Part shown: positions 1 to 8,642 of the stretch, in pieces
How the letters are laid out: each line of letters starts with the position of its first letter
How positions within the stretch are numbered: position 1 is the first letter of the stretch
DNA from: Tolypothrix sp. PCC 7712
GTDB lineage: Bacteria > Cyanobacteriota > Cyanobacteriia > Cyanobacteriales > Nostocaceae
DNA length: 64,000 bases
Direction of reading: 5' to 3'
Assembly (NCBI RefSeq): GCF_025860405.1
Contig: NZ_CP063788.1
Coordinates: 112,707-176,706 of the forward strand
Notes under the pieces: model-generated
The model's database searches: none
What the model was told of the DNA's origin: nothing
Seen by the model: the letters and a program-made list of their open reading frames with translations, nothing else
Made by a program: the position numbers and the translations under genes

Positions 1-936
1 ACAGATAATGGAATTGTGGCAGTGACAGTATATGGTGTTTTCTGTGGGATGACATTTCCATTACTGTTTGAAGTGTATAAACCCAGGGAAAGATTACAGG
101 CAGGAGATAAGTACCGCACTAAACCAGAAATAGCAGCAATACTGATAAAAAAGCTACAATCAATGGGTTTTAAATTCAACTTAGTACTTGCAGATAGCTT
201 ATATGGAGAGAGTGGTAAGAATTTCATATCTGTATTAGATGAACTAAACTTGAACTATATAGTAGCGATTCGGTCAAATCATTATGTAGAAATACTTCCA
301 CGACAACATATTCAATATTTAAAGTGGCAGAAGTTTCAAAGGGTATTCTCTGACTTGAGTCGGGAAAATCGATTTATTAGAGAAATTATTCCGGGAAAAC
401 GTGGAGAACTTAGATATTGGCAAATTACTACAGATCCAGAAAATTTGCCTGATAACACTACTTGGTATGTGATGAGTAAATATCCAGACATTACGCCAAG
501 AGAAGTTGGAAATTTTTACGGTTTAAGAACTTGGGTCGAGTACGGGTTAAAACAAAGTAAGAATGAATTAGGTTGGTCAGATTTTCGCCTGACTCACTAC
601 CCAGATATTGAGCGATGGTGGGAAATTATTTGCAGTGCTTATTTAATGGTTAGTCTGCATTCGGAGCAACTGTTTCAGTCTCCATCACAACGAGAGTCAA
701 AATTTGTTTCACATCCTTGGTGGGATAATGGAAATGGCTGGAAGAACATTCTTAACAATCTTCGTTTGATTATTCAACCTTTTACTTTATTTAATCTGAT
801 ATATCCCTGGTTAACGGTTTTTCCTATTCCTCAATTAGCTTTGGGTTTTTTTAAACTTCAATCTATTATTTATAGCCTCACCAGTTCAATTTTTATATCC
901 CTGATTCACCCTGATTTCTACTTTTCCTCTGCCTAG
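1..936 (+). CDS. IS701-type DDE transposase, 5' end outside the window
   Basis: Partial transposase. The protein matches the C-terminal roughly 310 residues of the 436-aa transposase at 26051-27361 and appears identical over that span. It has the second catalytic Asp (LADSLYGES) and the Glu region (EYGLKQSKNELGW); the first Asp region (IIDETGDKKKG) lies before the window starts. An ATG at position 16 is internal to the reading frame and should not be taken as the start. The right IS terminus follows the stop by 15 bases. It is probably intact upstream of the window, but this cannot be seen. Confidence 0.9.
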   Translation, partial: TDNGIVAVTVYGVFCGMTFPLLFEVYKPRERLQAGDKYRTKPEIAAILIKKLQSMGFKFNLVLADSLYGESGKNFISVLDELNLNYIVAIRSNHYVEILPRQHIQYLKWQKFQRVFSDLSRENRFIREIIPGKRGELRYWQITTDPENLPDNTTWYVMSKYPDITPREVGNFYGLRTWVEYGLKQSKNELGWSDFRLTHYPDIERWWEIICSAYLMVSLHSEQLFQSPSQRESKFVSHPWWDNGNGWKNILNNLRLIIQPFTLFNLIYPWLTVFPIPQLALGFFKLQSIIYSLTSSIFISLIHPDFYFSSA

Positions 937-951
937 AGTGACAAAAGAGGG
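1..951 (+). mobile_element. IS701-type element, copy 1, cut by the window edge
   Basis: This is the 3' two thirds of the same insertion sequence that is complete at 25988-27376. The right terminal repeat reads AGAGTGACAAAAGAGGG and ends at 951, followed by ATAA, the expected position of the 4-bp target duplication. The left end lies outside the window. A 33-bp spacer (952-984) separates it from copy 2. Confidence 0.9.
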
Positions 952-984
952 ATAAGGATTCCAGCCTCTCTAATTCGCGCATAA

Positions 985-2373
985 CCCTGTTTTGTCACTC
1001 TCGCGGTAGTATAAGAATGTATAAACGCTAGAACAAAGACACAGAGCATGGTACAGCCTCGTCCAGCCGCACCAACAGTGAAATTTGTGGACGAATATTG
1101 TCAGTGGTATAAAAGCCTGTTTTCAGATGTTAGAAGCTTCGAGGCTTTTAAGTACCTACATGTAGGATGTATTTCGGAATTAAAACGTAAAACTTTACCA
1201 GAAATAGCGAAAATTGTAGGATTAGATAACCATCAAGGACTACATCATTTTTTAACTTCATCTCCTTGGCAAGTAGAACAGTTCAGAATCTTGCGGTTAG
1301 AACTAATTTTACAGATGCTTCAAGGTAAACCAATCATTTTAATTATTGATGAAACAGGAGATAAAAAGAAAGGGAACAAGACAGATTATGTCAAAAGGCA
1401 GTACATAGGAAACTTGGGAAAAACTGAGAATGGAATTGTAGTAGTAACAGTGTATGGTGTTTTCTGTGGAATGACATTTCCATTGCTATTTGAAGTTTAT
1501 AAACCTCGAGAAAGATTAAAGGCAGGGGATAAATATCGTACTAAGCCAGAAATAGCAGCCATTTTAATGAGAAAGCTACAGTTGATGGGCTTTAAATTCA
1601 ACTTAGTATTGGCAGACAGCTTATATGGAGAAAGTGAGACAAATTTCATCTCCGTATTAGATGAACTGAACTTGAAATATATAGTTGCAATTAGGTCAAA
1701 TCATTATGTAGAGCTACTTCCACGACAAAGAATTCAATACCTAAAATGGCATAGATTTAAACGAGTATTCTCAAATCTCAACAGCGAGAATCGCTTTATT
1801 AGAGAAATAATCCCAGGAAAACGTGGACGACTTAGATATTGGCAAATTACAACAGATGCAGAAGAATTGCCTGAGAGTTCTACTTGGTATGTGATGAGTA
1901 AATATCCAGACATTACGCCAAGAGATGTTGGCAATTTTTATGGGTTAAGAACTTGGGTTGAGTATGGATTAAAACAAAGTAAGAATGAACTAGGTTGGGC
2001 AGATTATCGTTTGACTCATTATCCTGATATCGAAAAATGGTGGGAGATTGTTTGCAGTGCTTACCTCATGGTTAGCTTGCACTCAGAACAAATATTTCAG
2101 ATGCCAATACAATCCAACTTCAAGTTTGCTTCACACCCCTGGTGGGATGATGGAAAAGGTTGGAAGAATATACTTAACAATCTCCGGTTGATTATTCAAC
2201 CTTTTACCTTATTTAATTTAATCTCCCCCTGGTTAACAGTTTTTCCTATTCCTCAATTATCTTTGGGGTTTTCTAAGCTCCAATCTATTGTTTATAGGCT
2301 TACCTCTCCAATTTTTATATTCCTTGGTCACCCAGATTTCTACTTTTCCTCTGCCTAGAGTGACAAAACAGGG
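985..2373 (+). mobile_element. IS701-type element, copy 2 (diverged isoform)
   Basis: A complete 1389-bp element with terminal repeats CCCTGTTTTGTCACTCT on the left and AGAGTGACAAAACAGGG on the right, flanked by the 4-bp direct duplication ATAA (981-984 and 2374-2377). It has the same length as the other full copies but differs from them at many positions, so it is an older or separately acquired isoform. Joining the flanks rebuilds a 20-bp repeat also found at 7176-7195. Confidence 0.92.
1048..2358 (+). CDS. IS701-type DDE transposase (diverged copy)
   Basis: A full-length 436-aa transposase of the IS701/IS4-like DDE superfamily, which cuts and pastes its element. Visible catalytic regions are IIDETGDKKKG (first Asp, near residue 103), LADSLYGES (second Asp) and EYGLKQSKNELGW (Glu). 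It starts MVQPRPAAPTVKFVDEY, as in the other copies. Amino-acid differences from those copies are scattered along the whole length (for example LMRKLQLMGF against LIKKLQSMGF), which indicates independent divergence and not recent copying. No frameshift or internal stop is present, so it may be functional. Confidence 0.93.
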   Translation: MVQPRPAAPTVKFVDEYCQWYKSLFSDVRSFEAFKYLHVGCISELKRKTLPEIAKIVGLDNHQGLHHFLTSSPWQVEQFRILRLELILQMLQGKPIILIIDETGDKKKGNKTDYVKRQYIGNLGKTENGIVVVTVYGVFCGMTFPLLFEVYKPRERLKAGDKYRTKPEIAAILMRKLQLMGFKFNLVLADSLYGESETNFISVLDELNLKYIVAIRSNHYVELLPRQRIQYLKWHRFKRVFSNLNSENRFIREIIPGKRGRLRYWQITTDAEELPESSTWYVMSKYPDITPRDVGNFYGLRTWVEYGLKQSKNELGWADYRLTHYPDIEKWWEIVCSAYLMVSLHSEQIFQMPIQSNFKFASHPWWDDGKGWKNILNNLRLIIQPFTLFNLISPWLTVFPIPQLSLGFSKLQSIVYRLTSPIFIFLGHPDFYFSSA

Positions 2374-2485
2374 ATAAAGTGAAATCGACTGTGTGATTTG
2401 AACGATATTTTTGCCAAAGGGTCACGAAATGCTTCAAAACTCATTAGGACAAGATATACTTCATAATTTAGTTGTGAGTTGTAAG

Positions 2486-2606
2486 AATGATAATCGTATA
2501 GTTGGGGGGAGACAGGGTTGAGCAAAGCTCAACCCTGTCTCATTAATAAAGAGAATGGGAAGAAGCTGCCGTCGGCAGCTTCTTCCCCCACCCAATGATT
2601 ATCATT
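2486..2606. repeat. Two-hairpin structure inside an outer inverted repeat, 3' of tnsC
   Basis: An outer inverted repeat AATGATAATC (2486-2495) / GATTATCATT (2597-2606) encloses two perfect hairpins. The first has a 15-bp stem from 2509 to 2541 with loop AAA. The second has a 14-bp stem, GGGAAGAAGCTGCC at 2557-2570 with its complement at 2574-2587 and loop GTC. It lies immediately downstream of the tnsC stop codon. It could act as a transcription terminator or mRNA 3' structure, or be a REP/MITE-like insertion. No long T run follows either hairpin on the tnsC strand. Confidence 0.7.
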
Positions 2607-2607
2607 A

Positions 2608-4074
2608 TTATGTTGTTGACGGCGATTCATGCCCAACAGTGTCTCGCTTGGGTTTGCGTTGTCCAACCCGTGTGCCTGACTTTTTCTGGGGACTCTTATC
2701 TGTTTGCTGTTGCGTGTCCTGGGTTATCGCCTGAAGGTCAGTACTAGGATTACTAAGTGGCGTTTCAGTAATTTCAAGCGTTTGAGTAGATGTAGTTTTC
2801 TTACGAGTCTGCTTTTTCTTCAAGGCTGGCTCTACGGGGATCTCGTTTGCTGTTGTGGTCGTAAATTCTTGTGGTGCAGGTACGTTTGGCTTTTTCCGAG
2901 TCGATGTAGTTTTAGGTGGTGACTCTGTTTTCGATGAAGTGATTTCACTACCGACCAACGGAGTTTCAGGAGGGACTGCACTAGTCGGTACATCCGTTGA
3001 ACCCATTCCTATTTGTAGCAAATGCCATAAGTGTTCGCGGCGGCTCTCCATATAGCTCAGTTTTTCTTCGCCTTCAGTCGCTTCTATTGCCATACGTTCG
3101 CACTGCGCTAGCGTTAGGGTATGTTCGTGTAATTGTTTTAAAGTTAAAGCTTTATTTCCATCATCTAATGCCGCCGCCACAGTTCTGATGAGCCAGTCTT
3201 TTAGGACTCCAAGACAGCCAATAGAATGTTCATAGAAGTAAAGCCAATGCTGCATTAATTCAGGAATATTAGTATCAAGAGGTACTTGCTTGAGGAGTGC
3301 CAATAACGCTGCTTGAAAATCCAAACGGTCTTGTTCATTTTGGTACAAATAGCGCGGAAAGTGGATATCCAGACCGCGCCGGGATGCTTGACCACTTAAA
3401 TTGCGGAAATTTAACAGTTCGTAAGTACCAATCAGGATGTGTAAAACACCCGTAACATTCGTCATGGATTTAATCCAATCCAACTGGTCTAAAAGCTTGC
3501 CAGCATTACTTCCAGTCCCAATCTTCATTAAATGTTGCGCTTCATCCAGGATAACCGCACGTACACCACGTTTGGTTATCGCTTCTTCTAATGCGTGGCG
3601 CAGTTCTGGAGAATCATTAAACTGGGAAGTTTTGCTAGTACGTCCACGCCCTTTTTTCTCCCATGCCTCCGACGTATCAATGTCTACAATGCTACGACGC
3701 TCGTAGAATGGCTCATTCAAAAGCTTCAGCGCAGTCCGGTAATAGTCAGTTCGATTAAACACCCCACTGTCAGGTGGACGTGTCTCTATCAGTAACAGAG
3801 GTAATTGAGGTACATAACCGTTGCGGTAGCTTGAGTCATTTGATACATAATCCTCAGTTTGAGGCGCATTTAAACGTCGGGCAATTTGCCGTATCATCGT
3901 CGTCTTGCCCACACCGCTTGGCCCATACACCAACACATGAGCAAATCCGGCAGGTTCTCGAATCGCACGCATGAGCAGCATATCTACCCGTGCTAACTGT
4001 GGATGTAAAACTGCATACTCCTTAAATTGAGTAAGTAAGTTTATGTCATCGCTCCTGTTCCTGTTTAAATCCAT
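2608..4074 (-). CDS. tnsC: TnsC/TniB-like AAA+ transposition regulator
   Basis: The ATPase that links target selection to the transposase in Tn7-like elements (488 aa). Walker A is GPSGVGKT (residues 51-58) and Walker B is AVILDEA (about 173-179), followed by a typical AAA+ ATPase core to about residue 350. After that comes a long Ser/Thr/Pro/Lys-rich low-complexity tail with several KKK/RKK patches, which TnsC proteins do not normally have at this length. The ATG directly follows the TAG stop of the tnsA-tnsB fusion with no gap, so the two genes are very probably co-transcribed and translationally coupled. No TniQ/TnsD partner follows; a two-hairpin structure and then IS copy 2 lie downstream. 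Confidence 0.85.
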   Translation of the reverse strand: MDLNRNRSDDINLLTQFKEYAVLHPQLARVDMLLMRAIREPAGFAHVLVYGPSGVGKTTMIRQIARRLNAPQTEDYVSNDSSYRNGYVPQLPLLLIETRPPDSGVFNRTDYYRTALKLLNEPFYERRSIVDIDTSEAWEKKGRGRTSKTSQFNDSPELRHALEEAITKRGVRAVILDEAQHLMKIGTGSNAGKLLDQLDWIKSMTNVTGVLHILIGTYELLNFRNLSGQASRRGLDIHFPRYLYQNEQDRLDFQAALLALLKQVPLDTNIPELMQHWLYFYEHSIGCLGVLKDWLIRTVAAALDDGNKALTLKQLHEHTLTLAQCERMAIEATEGEEKLSYMESRREHLWHLLQIGMGSTDVPTSAVPPETPLVGSEITSSKTESPPKTTSTRKKPNVPAPQEFTTTTANEIPVEPALKKKQTRKKTTSTQTLEITETPLSNPSTDLQAITQDTQQQTDKSPQKKSGTRVGQRKPKRDTVGHESPSTT

Positions 4075-6792
4075 CTATTTGTATTCCGCTAATATTGGCA
4101 GTGAACTTAGATCCAACGGTTCAACGTTTCGAGATGGTACGTGCTGCGATGCAACATCTTCACTCTGTTGTGCCAATACAGCAAATGTTGAATGAACTTG
4201 GTTTACTGATGGAACAGAAGAATTACTAGACGTTAAATTGTCTAGTAAGCGTTTACTTTCCAAATCACGCAATCTTTGCAGCAACAAGGCTTCATGTTCT
4301 TGGACATTGGCAATGAAGTCAGCTAAATGTTTGGCATTCAAATTCGTCGCCGTGGCGCTACGTTTGTTCAATTGCCTAATTTCTTGTGCCGCTAACAACA
4401 CTTCTTTTTCAGTGCGTCCCACGAAAGTACTGTAATACTGAGAGATACATCTCACCCAGCGCCCATCAACATAGGCGTAAGCAACTCCCATATCAAAAGG
4501 ATCGTAGCGTACTGGTACTAATGTTTTTTCTACATTGGGATTGCGGAAAGCATCACTCCAATAGTAGAGATAATTGACTTTAATCCCTTGTCCCGGCTGA
4601 ACTTTCGCCTGACCTTTGGGCGTGGAAGGACGTGTTGCCATGAGGAACTCTTCGTTATAAGCAATACTTCGGTGTAAGCGTTCTCCGGCGATTGACAACC
4701 CTTCGGTATAAACAACGCCTGGAGACGCACCTAATGAGTCATGATAATTTGAGTCGTAAATCGAGTAAGCCCACTGGGTCAGGTAAGTATATAAATCTCC
4801 CAAATTCCAAACAGCTAACTGTTTTGGGTCAACAGTTTTGGTGAGTTGACGCGGCTGTTTACTTGCTTGAGTATTACCTAATAGGTTATAGATAAACTCA
4901 GTATTTGTCGTCCCAAATAATCGTTCAATTACCGACCCAAAGCGGGGTTTACCACCAGGTCGTGTTTTCTTGGTGCAGTGGTAGCGTGCTAGCAAGGTGT
5001 CAAAGTATATACTGTGGAATTCTTTGCCACCATCTACAACTAATGTTGAGGGAAAACGACCTTGGCGCTGGACTAAAATACGTAGCCCCATCATGCAAGA
5101 CCTGTAAGAAGGTGCATCAAAAGTCAGATAAACTGCCAATATTCGCCGAGAATAAGCATCGGTCAGTAATGTTAGCCAAGGTCGTCCCAGTAACCGACCT
5201 GTAGCTTGTGAGCGTAATTCAATATCGAGTTCGGTATGGTCGATATGGACTATCTCCAGTGGACGGTTTCCGTGAGGACGTGTATTTAAAGCTAGTTCCC
5301 AGACAAAAGGCTCTGTTGCGTATGCGGCTTTTGCTCCCTGACGCTTTAATGTCTGCTCATGGGTTGGGCGTTTTTTTAAACGCTGGTAGAAGGTGCGGTT
5401 ACTAAGGGGTTGTATATTTAATGCTGTACAGGCTCTGACATACGCCCGATATACTGAAGCGCCTGTCGCTTGTCTTGGTGTTTCAAAATGCTCCTTAATA
5501 AATTTATCTAATAATTCACTTGAATCTGTTGGCGATTTTGGTTGACGATTCCCTTGCTGATGTGTGCGTGGTAGCAACCCGACATAACCGCAACCTAAAC
5601 TTGCTTCTGCTTCACGGAACTGTTGTACCCATCTACGCAAGGTACGTGGGTTGATGTCTTGATAGATATCTGTATGGCGTTGGAAATATGCTTGTACTAT
5701 ATTAAATTTTCGATTCGCTTCTTTTAAGTGAGATGGAGAAGCGGCCTCCATTAAAGTCCGTACAGTTTCATTTCTTGTTACATCTGTAACTCCGTTGTGG
5801 ATTTTAATGGTGCCACTGTCGAATAACTGGAGAAAAAATGCTGTGGGCAACTGTATTGGGAAGCCTGACTCTGGTAATAGCGTGGTTGTGGTCTCGCCAT
5901 AGTTAACTAAAGTCCATAGCGCCGAATCCCACTCAAGGGCTGTGTTAGGTAGCAGTGTTGTGGGACTACTGGGAGTATTCTTTGTAGTTACTCCTACAAC
6001 AGATGCGTGTGTATAAGCGTCATGATTTTGTTGACTTACCCATAATCGTGTCCTGTAATGTTCAACTAAGGGGACAGCAGACAAATCCACGTACAAAAGC
6101 TCAGTTGCAATCATGATGTATATGTCATTGGCACATACATCATTTAATTCTTGTAGCAATGCCGCAATCGTTATTCCTGGATTTGCTTCCAGGTAAGCCA
6201 GAACTGTCGAGTGTACATCTGTTGTCAAATTTGATTTAAATCCCAGGTAATCTGACAAAAACATCAAGTTCTGGGTAAAGACGGGATTCAATTCGGCATC
6301 AGTACGAACGCAGTATTTTAGACCAAATTGTGATGCGTGTGCTTCTCCTGGTGGGCAACGCCAATGACCGGATGCTGTTTTTTGATAACGCCCAGGATAT
6401 TTTTGTGCTAAGAACTCTAGTTCCTTAACTGTTTTCCACTCTTCCCAGCAAGCACCATCATGACGTAATACAAAAAAGTCAGGGGTATGATAGTGACCTA
6501 TATTACGCCCTGCTTGATTTTTATACTGGATTTTGAATGGTGGGGGCTGGTCGTAGAACTCTAAAACTTTGGGGTCGTGTTCCATCAAGTAAATCGCCCA
6601 CAATTCCACTGTATGGCTCTCGAATTGAATTGTGACCCCCATTTTAGAACTAGGGTACACGCCACAAACGTTCTTGGTTCGTCCTTGTACCCGACGTGAG
6701 GGTGGGGATTTCCTGATTTGTGTAATCAAATCAATGGTGTTGGTTGCTAGTTGCTGTTGCCTACACCAATCTTCAAACTCGAATTCGTTCAT
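4075..6792 (-). CDS. tnsAB: TnsA-TnsB fusion transposase of a Tn7-like element
   Basis: A 905-aa protein joining the TnsA endonuclease, which cuts the 5' ends, to the TnsB DDE transposase. The start is chosen at 6792 (MNEFEFEDW) because GGAGGTG stands just upstream; a further upstream ATG at 6831 lacks this. The N-terminal part, about residues 45-185, has the TnsA pattern: Glu63 (TVELW), Asp105 (HTPDF) and Glu118-x-Lys120 (EEWK). The TnsB catalytic triad is visible as Asp518 (HIDHTELD), Asp587 (VVDGGKEF) and Glu623 (VIERLFGTTN), after a HTH-rich linker. Fused TnsA-TnsB is known from cyanobacterial Tn7-like elements including type I-B CRISPR-associated transposons, whereas type V-K elements lack TnsA. 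All key residues are present. Confidence 0.88.
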   Translation of the reverse strand: MNEFEFEDWCRQQQLATNTIDLITQIRKSPPSRRVQGRTKNVCGVYPSSKMGVTIQFESHTVELWAIYLMEHDPKVLEFYDQPPPFKIQYKNQAGRNIGHYHTPDFFVLRHDGACWEEWKTVKELEFLAQKYPGRYQKTASGHWRCPPGEAHASQFGLKYCVRTDAELNPVFTQNLMFLSDYLGFKSNLTTDVHSTVLAYLEANPGITIAALLQELNDVCANDIYIMIATELLYVDLSAVPLVEHYRTRLWVSQQNHDAYTHASVVGVTTKNTPSSPTTLLPNTALEWDSALWTLVNYGETTTTLLPESGFPIQLPTAFFLQLFDSGTIKIHNGVTDVTRNETVRTLMEAASPSHLKEANRKFNIVQAYFQRHTDIYQDINPRTLRRWVQQFREAEASLGCGYVGLLPRTHQQGNRQPKSPTDSSELLDKFIKEHFETPRQATGASVYRAYVRACTALNIQPLSNRTFYQRLKKRPTHEQTLKRQGAKAAYATEPFVWELALNTRPHGNRPLEIVHIDHTELDIELRSQATGRLLGRPWLTLLTDAYSRRILAVYLTFDAPSYRSCMMGLRILVQRQGRFPSTLVVDGGKEFHSIYFDTLLARYHCTKKTRPGGKPRFGSVIERLFGTTNTEFIYNLLGNTQASKQPRQLTKTVDPKQLAVWNLGDLYTYLTQWAYSIYDSNYHDSLGASPGVVYTEGLSIAGERLHRSIAYNEEFLMATRPSTPKGQAKVQPGQGIKVNYLYYWSDAFRNPNVEKTLVPVRYDPFDMGVAYAYVDGRWVRCISQYYSTFVGRTEKEVLLAAQEIRQLNKRSATATNLNAKHLADFIANVQEHEALLLQRLRDLESKRLLDNLTSSNSSVPSVNQVHSTFAVLAQQSEDVASQHVPSRNVEPLDLSSLPILAEYK

Positions 6793-6885
6793 TTGAGCTT
6801 CACCTCCGGGAGCGTGACCTATGTGATACAAGGACGGCTTTGTTGCTTCACTACAGTCTCCTAAAAATACTTATCAACGCGAATT

Positions 6886-7123
6886 GAATCATATTTTAGT
6901 CAGTTTGAACCATATTTTGTCATCTAAGTTGTACATAGGAGTGATTTTTAGAGAATTATTCGGGAGAAGTTTTTTCTTTTTCGTTATGACAACTCTAGGA
7001 TTTATTATGATTCACAATTAGGACACGCGGCCATAATTTTATGCAAACTTTTATGTGATGTTTAGGCTGTAACCCTTGAAATGTCGTTAATTTTTGGTCA
7101 GGGTATGATTCACAATTTGGTCA
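6886..7123 (+). repeat. Four imperfect 16-17-bp direct repeats upstream of tnsAB
   Basis: Four copies in one orientation: GAATCATATTTTAGTCA (6886-6902), GAACCATATTTTGTCA (6907-6922), GATTCACAATTAGGACA (7009-7025) and GATTCACAATTTGGTCA (7107-7123). They occupy the region just upstream of the tnsA-tnsB gene. Likely roles are transposase-binding sites of the element end, or operator sites controlling the operon. Related but weaker sequences appear near 2437-2475 on the other side of the operon. Confidence 0.5.
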
Positions 7124-7175
7124 TCCAGGGGGTAAAAGCACAGACTGTAAGGTAAGGGTTTAAGCTATCTAGCCA

Positions 7176-7525
7176 ATTCGCGCATAAAGTGAAATTTTAC
7201 ATTTAAACAGGGTAATTCCTAGTGTTTATAGCAATATAAGTGGCAATTTATACTTTAATTTTCGATGTTATGTGGGAAAACTGCTTGATTATGGCAAGAA
7301 GTGGGCGATCGCTCGAATGCTAGAGAGTAAGCTCATCGCACTTTAAAAATACGCTTTTAAAAGCATTTGGGCTGTCGTTAAATCAAAGTCGGAAAATTTC
7401 AATTTATCTGCGAATTCGCTACCTGTCTCAAACCGTCACGCCACAAGCAATTTCACTTTATGCGCGAATCTCGTTGTCTCAAACCCCTATAACTTCGTTG
7501 TTCACATTTCATCTTATCTGCGAAC
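7176..7525. repeat. Array of 20-bp repeats, candidate transposon-end binding sites
   Basis: The consensus is ATTTCANNTTATNYGCGAAY. Forward copies lie at 7396-7415, 7450-7469 and 7506-7525, spaced 54 and 56 bp apart. The first two are each followed by TGTCTCAAAC (near 7424 and 7475). A reverse-complement copy lies at 7176-7195. Regularly spaced 20-bp sites next to tnsABC genes are the known layout of Tn7-like ends. The exact terminus (TGT/ACA) could not be placed. The rest of 7526-7773 holds nothing I recognise. Confidence 0.5.
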
Positions 7526-7773
7526 CCACATAAAATGCAGCATTATTTAGGTCATTTTCAAAAATACAGCATTTTCCGATCGCACCTGCGGAATGTGGGT
7601 TTTAATTTCTTTGTGACGCTTGCTCGCGCAATTCAACAGTGATTGTAACTGTTCCTAACTAATCACTAAAATTTGTTTTGTCCGGTGGGGATATTTCTGG
7701 ATATAATCAAAAACCATAAGTAATATCGAAAAATGATAGACGCGCAATTTAATGTTTTACCATTTTTCTTTTC

Positions 7774-8322
7774 CTAAGTTAATATTTCGGACAAGTCTAT
7801 TAAACCTTGGCGTTCTAAATAGTACAGCACTTGGTTAACACATTCTTCAACTGTAAAATTATCAGTTTGACAGATAATATCTGCATTAATTGGTGCTTCG
7901 TAGGGGTCAGAAATGCCAGTAAAATGCTTGATTTCCCCCGCCCTGGCTTTGACGTAAAGCCCTTTGATATCACGGGATTCACAAACTGCTAGTGGTGCTT
8001 GGACATAAATTTCGATAAAGTTGGTAGTCGTCTGTTTTAGTTCGGAGCGAACTTCACGATAGGGGCTGATAGCAGCAACGATCGCAATTATGCCATTACG
8101 ACTAAGTAAGTTAGCCACAAAGCCAATCCGACGCACATTTATATCTCGGTCTTGTTTGCTAAAGCCTAACCCTTGTGAAAGATGGATGCGAACGATATCA
8201 CCATCTAGCAACTCTACTAAGTAATTTCGTTTTTGTAGTTCTTGGGCTACACCGTGAGCAATAGTTGTTTTCCCCGCACCACTTAACCCTGTAAGCCAGA
8301 GAATTGCACCTTGTTGTTTCAT
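7774..8322 (-). CDS. cysC: Adenylylsulfate (APS) kinase
   Basis: CysC phosphorylates APS with ATP to give PAPS in sulfate assimilation and sulfonation chemistry. The protein has 182 residues, a usual CysC length, starting MKQQGAILWLTGLSG at 8322. Walker A is GLSGAGKTT (about residues 11-19), followed by LLDGD, the GFSKQDRDINVRRIG segment that binds APS, ISPYREVR, and YVKARAGEIKHFTGISDPYEAP near the C-terminus, all diagnostic of APS kinases. It stands alone, without ATP sulfurylase or PAPS reductase, between the Tn7-like repeats and an IS110 element, so it is probably cargo or a displaced gene. It appears intact. Confidence 0.92.
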   Translation of the reverse strand: MKQQGAILWLTGLSGAGKTTIAHGVAQELQKRNYLVELLDGDIVRIHLSQGLGFSKQDRDINVRRIGFVANLLSRNGIIAIVAAISPYREVRSELKQTTTNFIEIYVQAPLAVCESRDIKGLYVKARAGEIKHFTGISDPYEAPINADIICQTDNFTVEECVNQVLYYLERQGLIDLSEILT

Positions 8323-8574
8323 GTTTAATTTAATACATGCTAATACTAGTATAATGAATGAGATCAAGCGCTCGCACTTGAAGTTGTCTCAAAGGGCGAT
8401 CACCCCATTTGCAATTAAACAATTGCTAAGGAGCATCAAATTATATAGTGACGTAGCAATTGCCACTATGGAAACAATTCAATCAGTATTTCATTTACCA
8501 GGGTGGCAAACAGAAGGGTTTTTGGAATGCTCATGGGAATTGAGCTAGCAGACGAGATAGCACAGCCGCATCCT

Positions 8575-8642
8575 AGAGATGAAAACCTGCACTACTGTAA
8601 CCAAGTGGGACGTAAGCAGGGCTTTGTTGCATGAACCCTCTT
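8575..8642. mobile_element. Probable 3' noncoding end of the IS110 element
   Basis: A short noncoding stretch between the transposase stop and unrelated sequence. It holds GGGCTTTGTTGCATGAACC near 8620-8638, a string resembling the termini of several bacterial IS. The precise element boundary was not resolved because IS110 elements usually lack inverted repeats. The segment 8323-8574 between cysC and this point holds no gene I recognise. Confidence 0.35.

Larger units (their letters stand above)
973..2385 (-). repeat. Possible Tn7-like end repeat split by IS copy 2
   Basis: The bases at 973-984 (ATTCGCGCATAA) and 2378-2385 (AGTGAAAT), joined after removing the IS and one ATAA, give ATTCGCGCATAAAGTGAAAT. 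This is identical over 20 bases to 7176-7195 and is the reverse complement of related sites at 7396, 7450 and 7506. With the last three it brackets the tnsC-tnsAB pair in opposite orientation, as expected of transposase-binding sites at the two ends of a Tn7-like element. The end role is an inference. Confidence 0.5.

Noticed and set aside
2486..2606. Possible CRISPR repeat at the twin hairpins
   Set aside because: The two hairpins differ in sequence and there is no spacer-repeat periodicity.
8321..8548. 75-codon frame opposite and beyond the cysC start
   Set aside because: It overlaps the cysC start region and has no similarity or start context supporting a gene.
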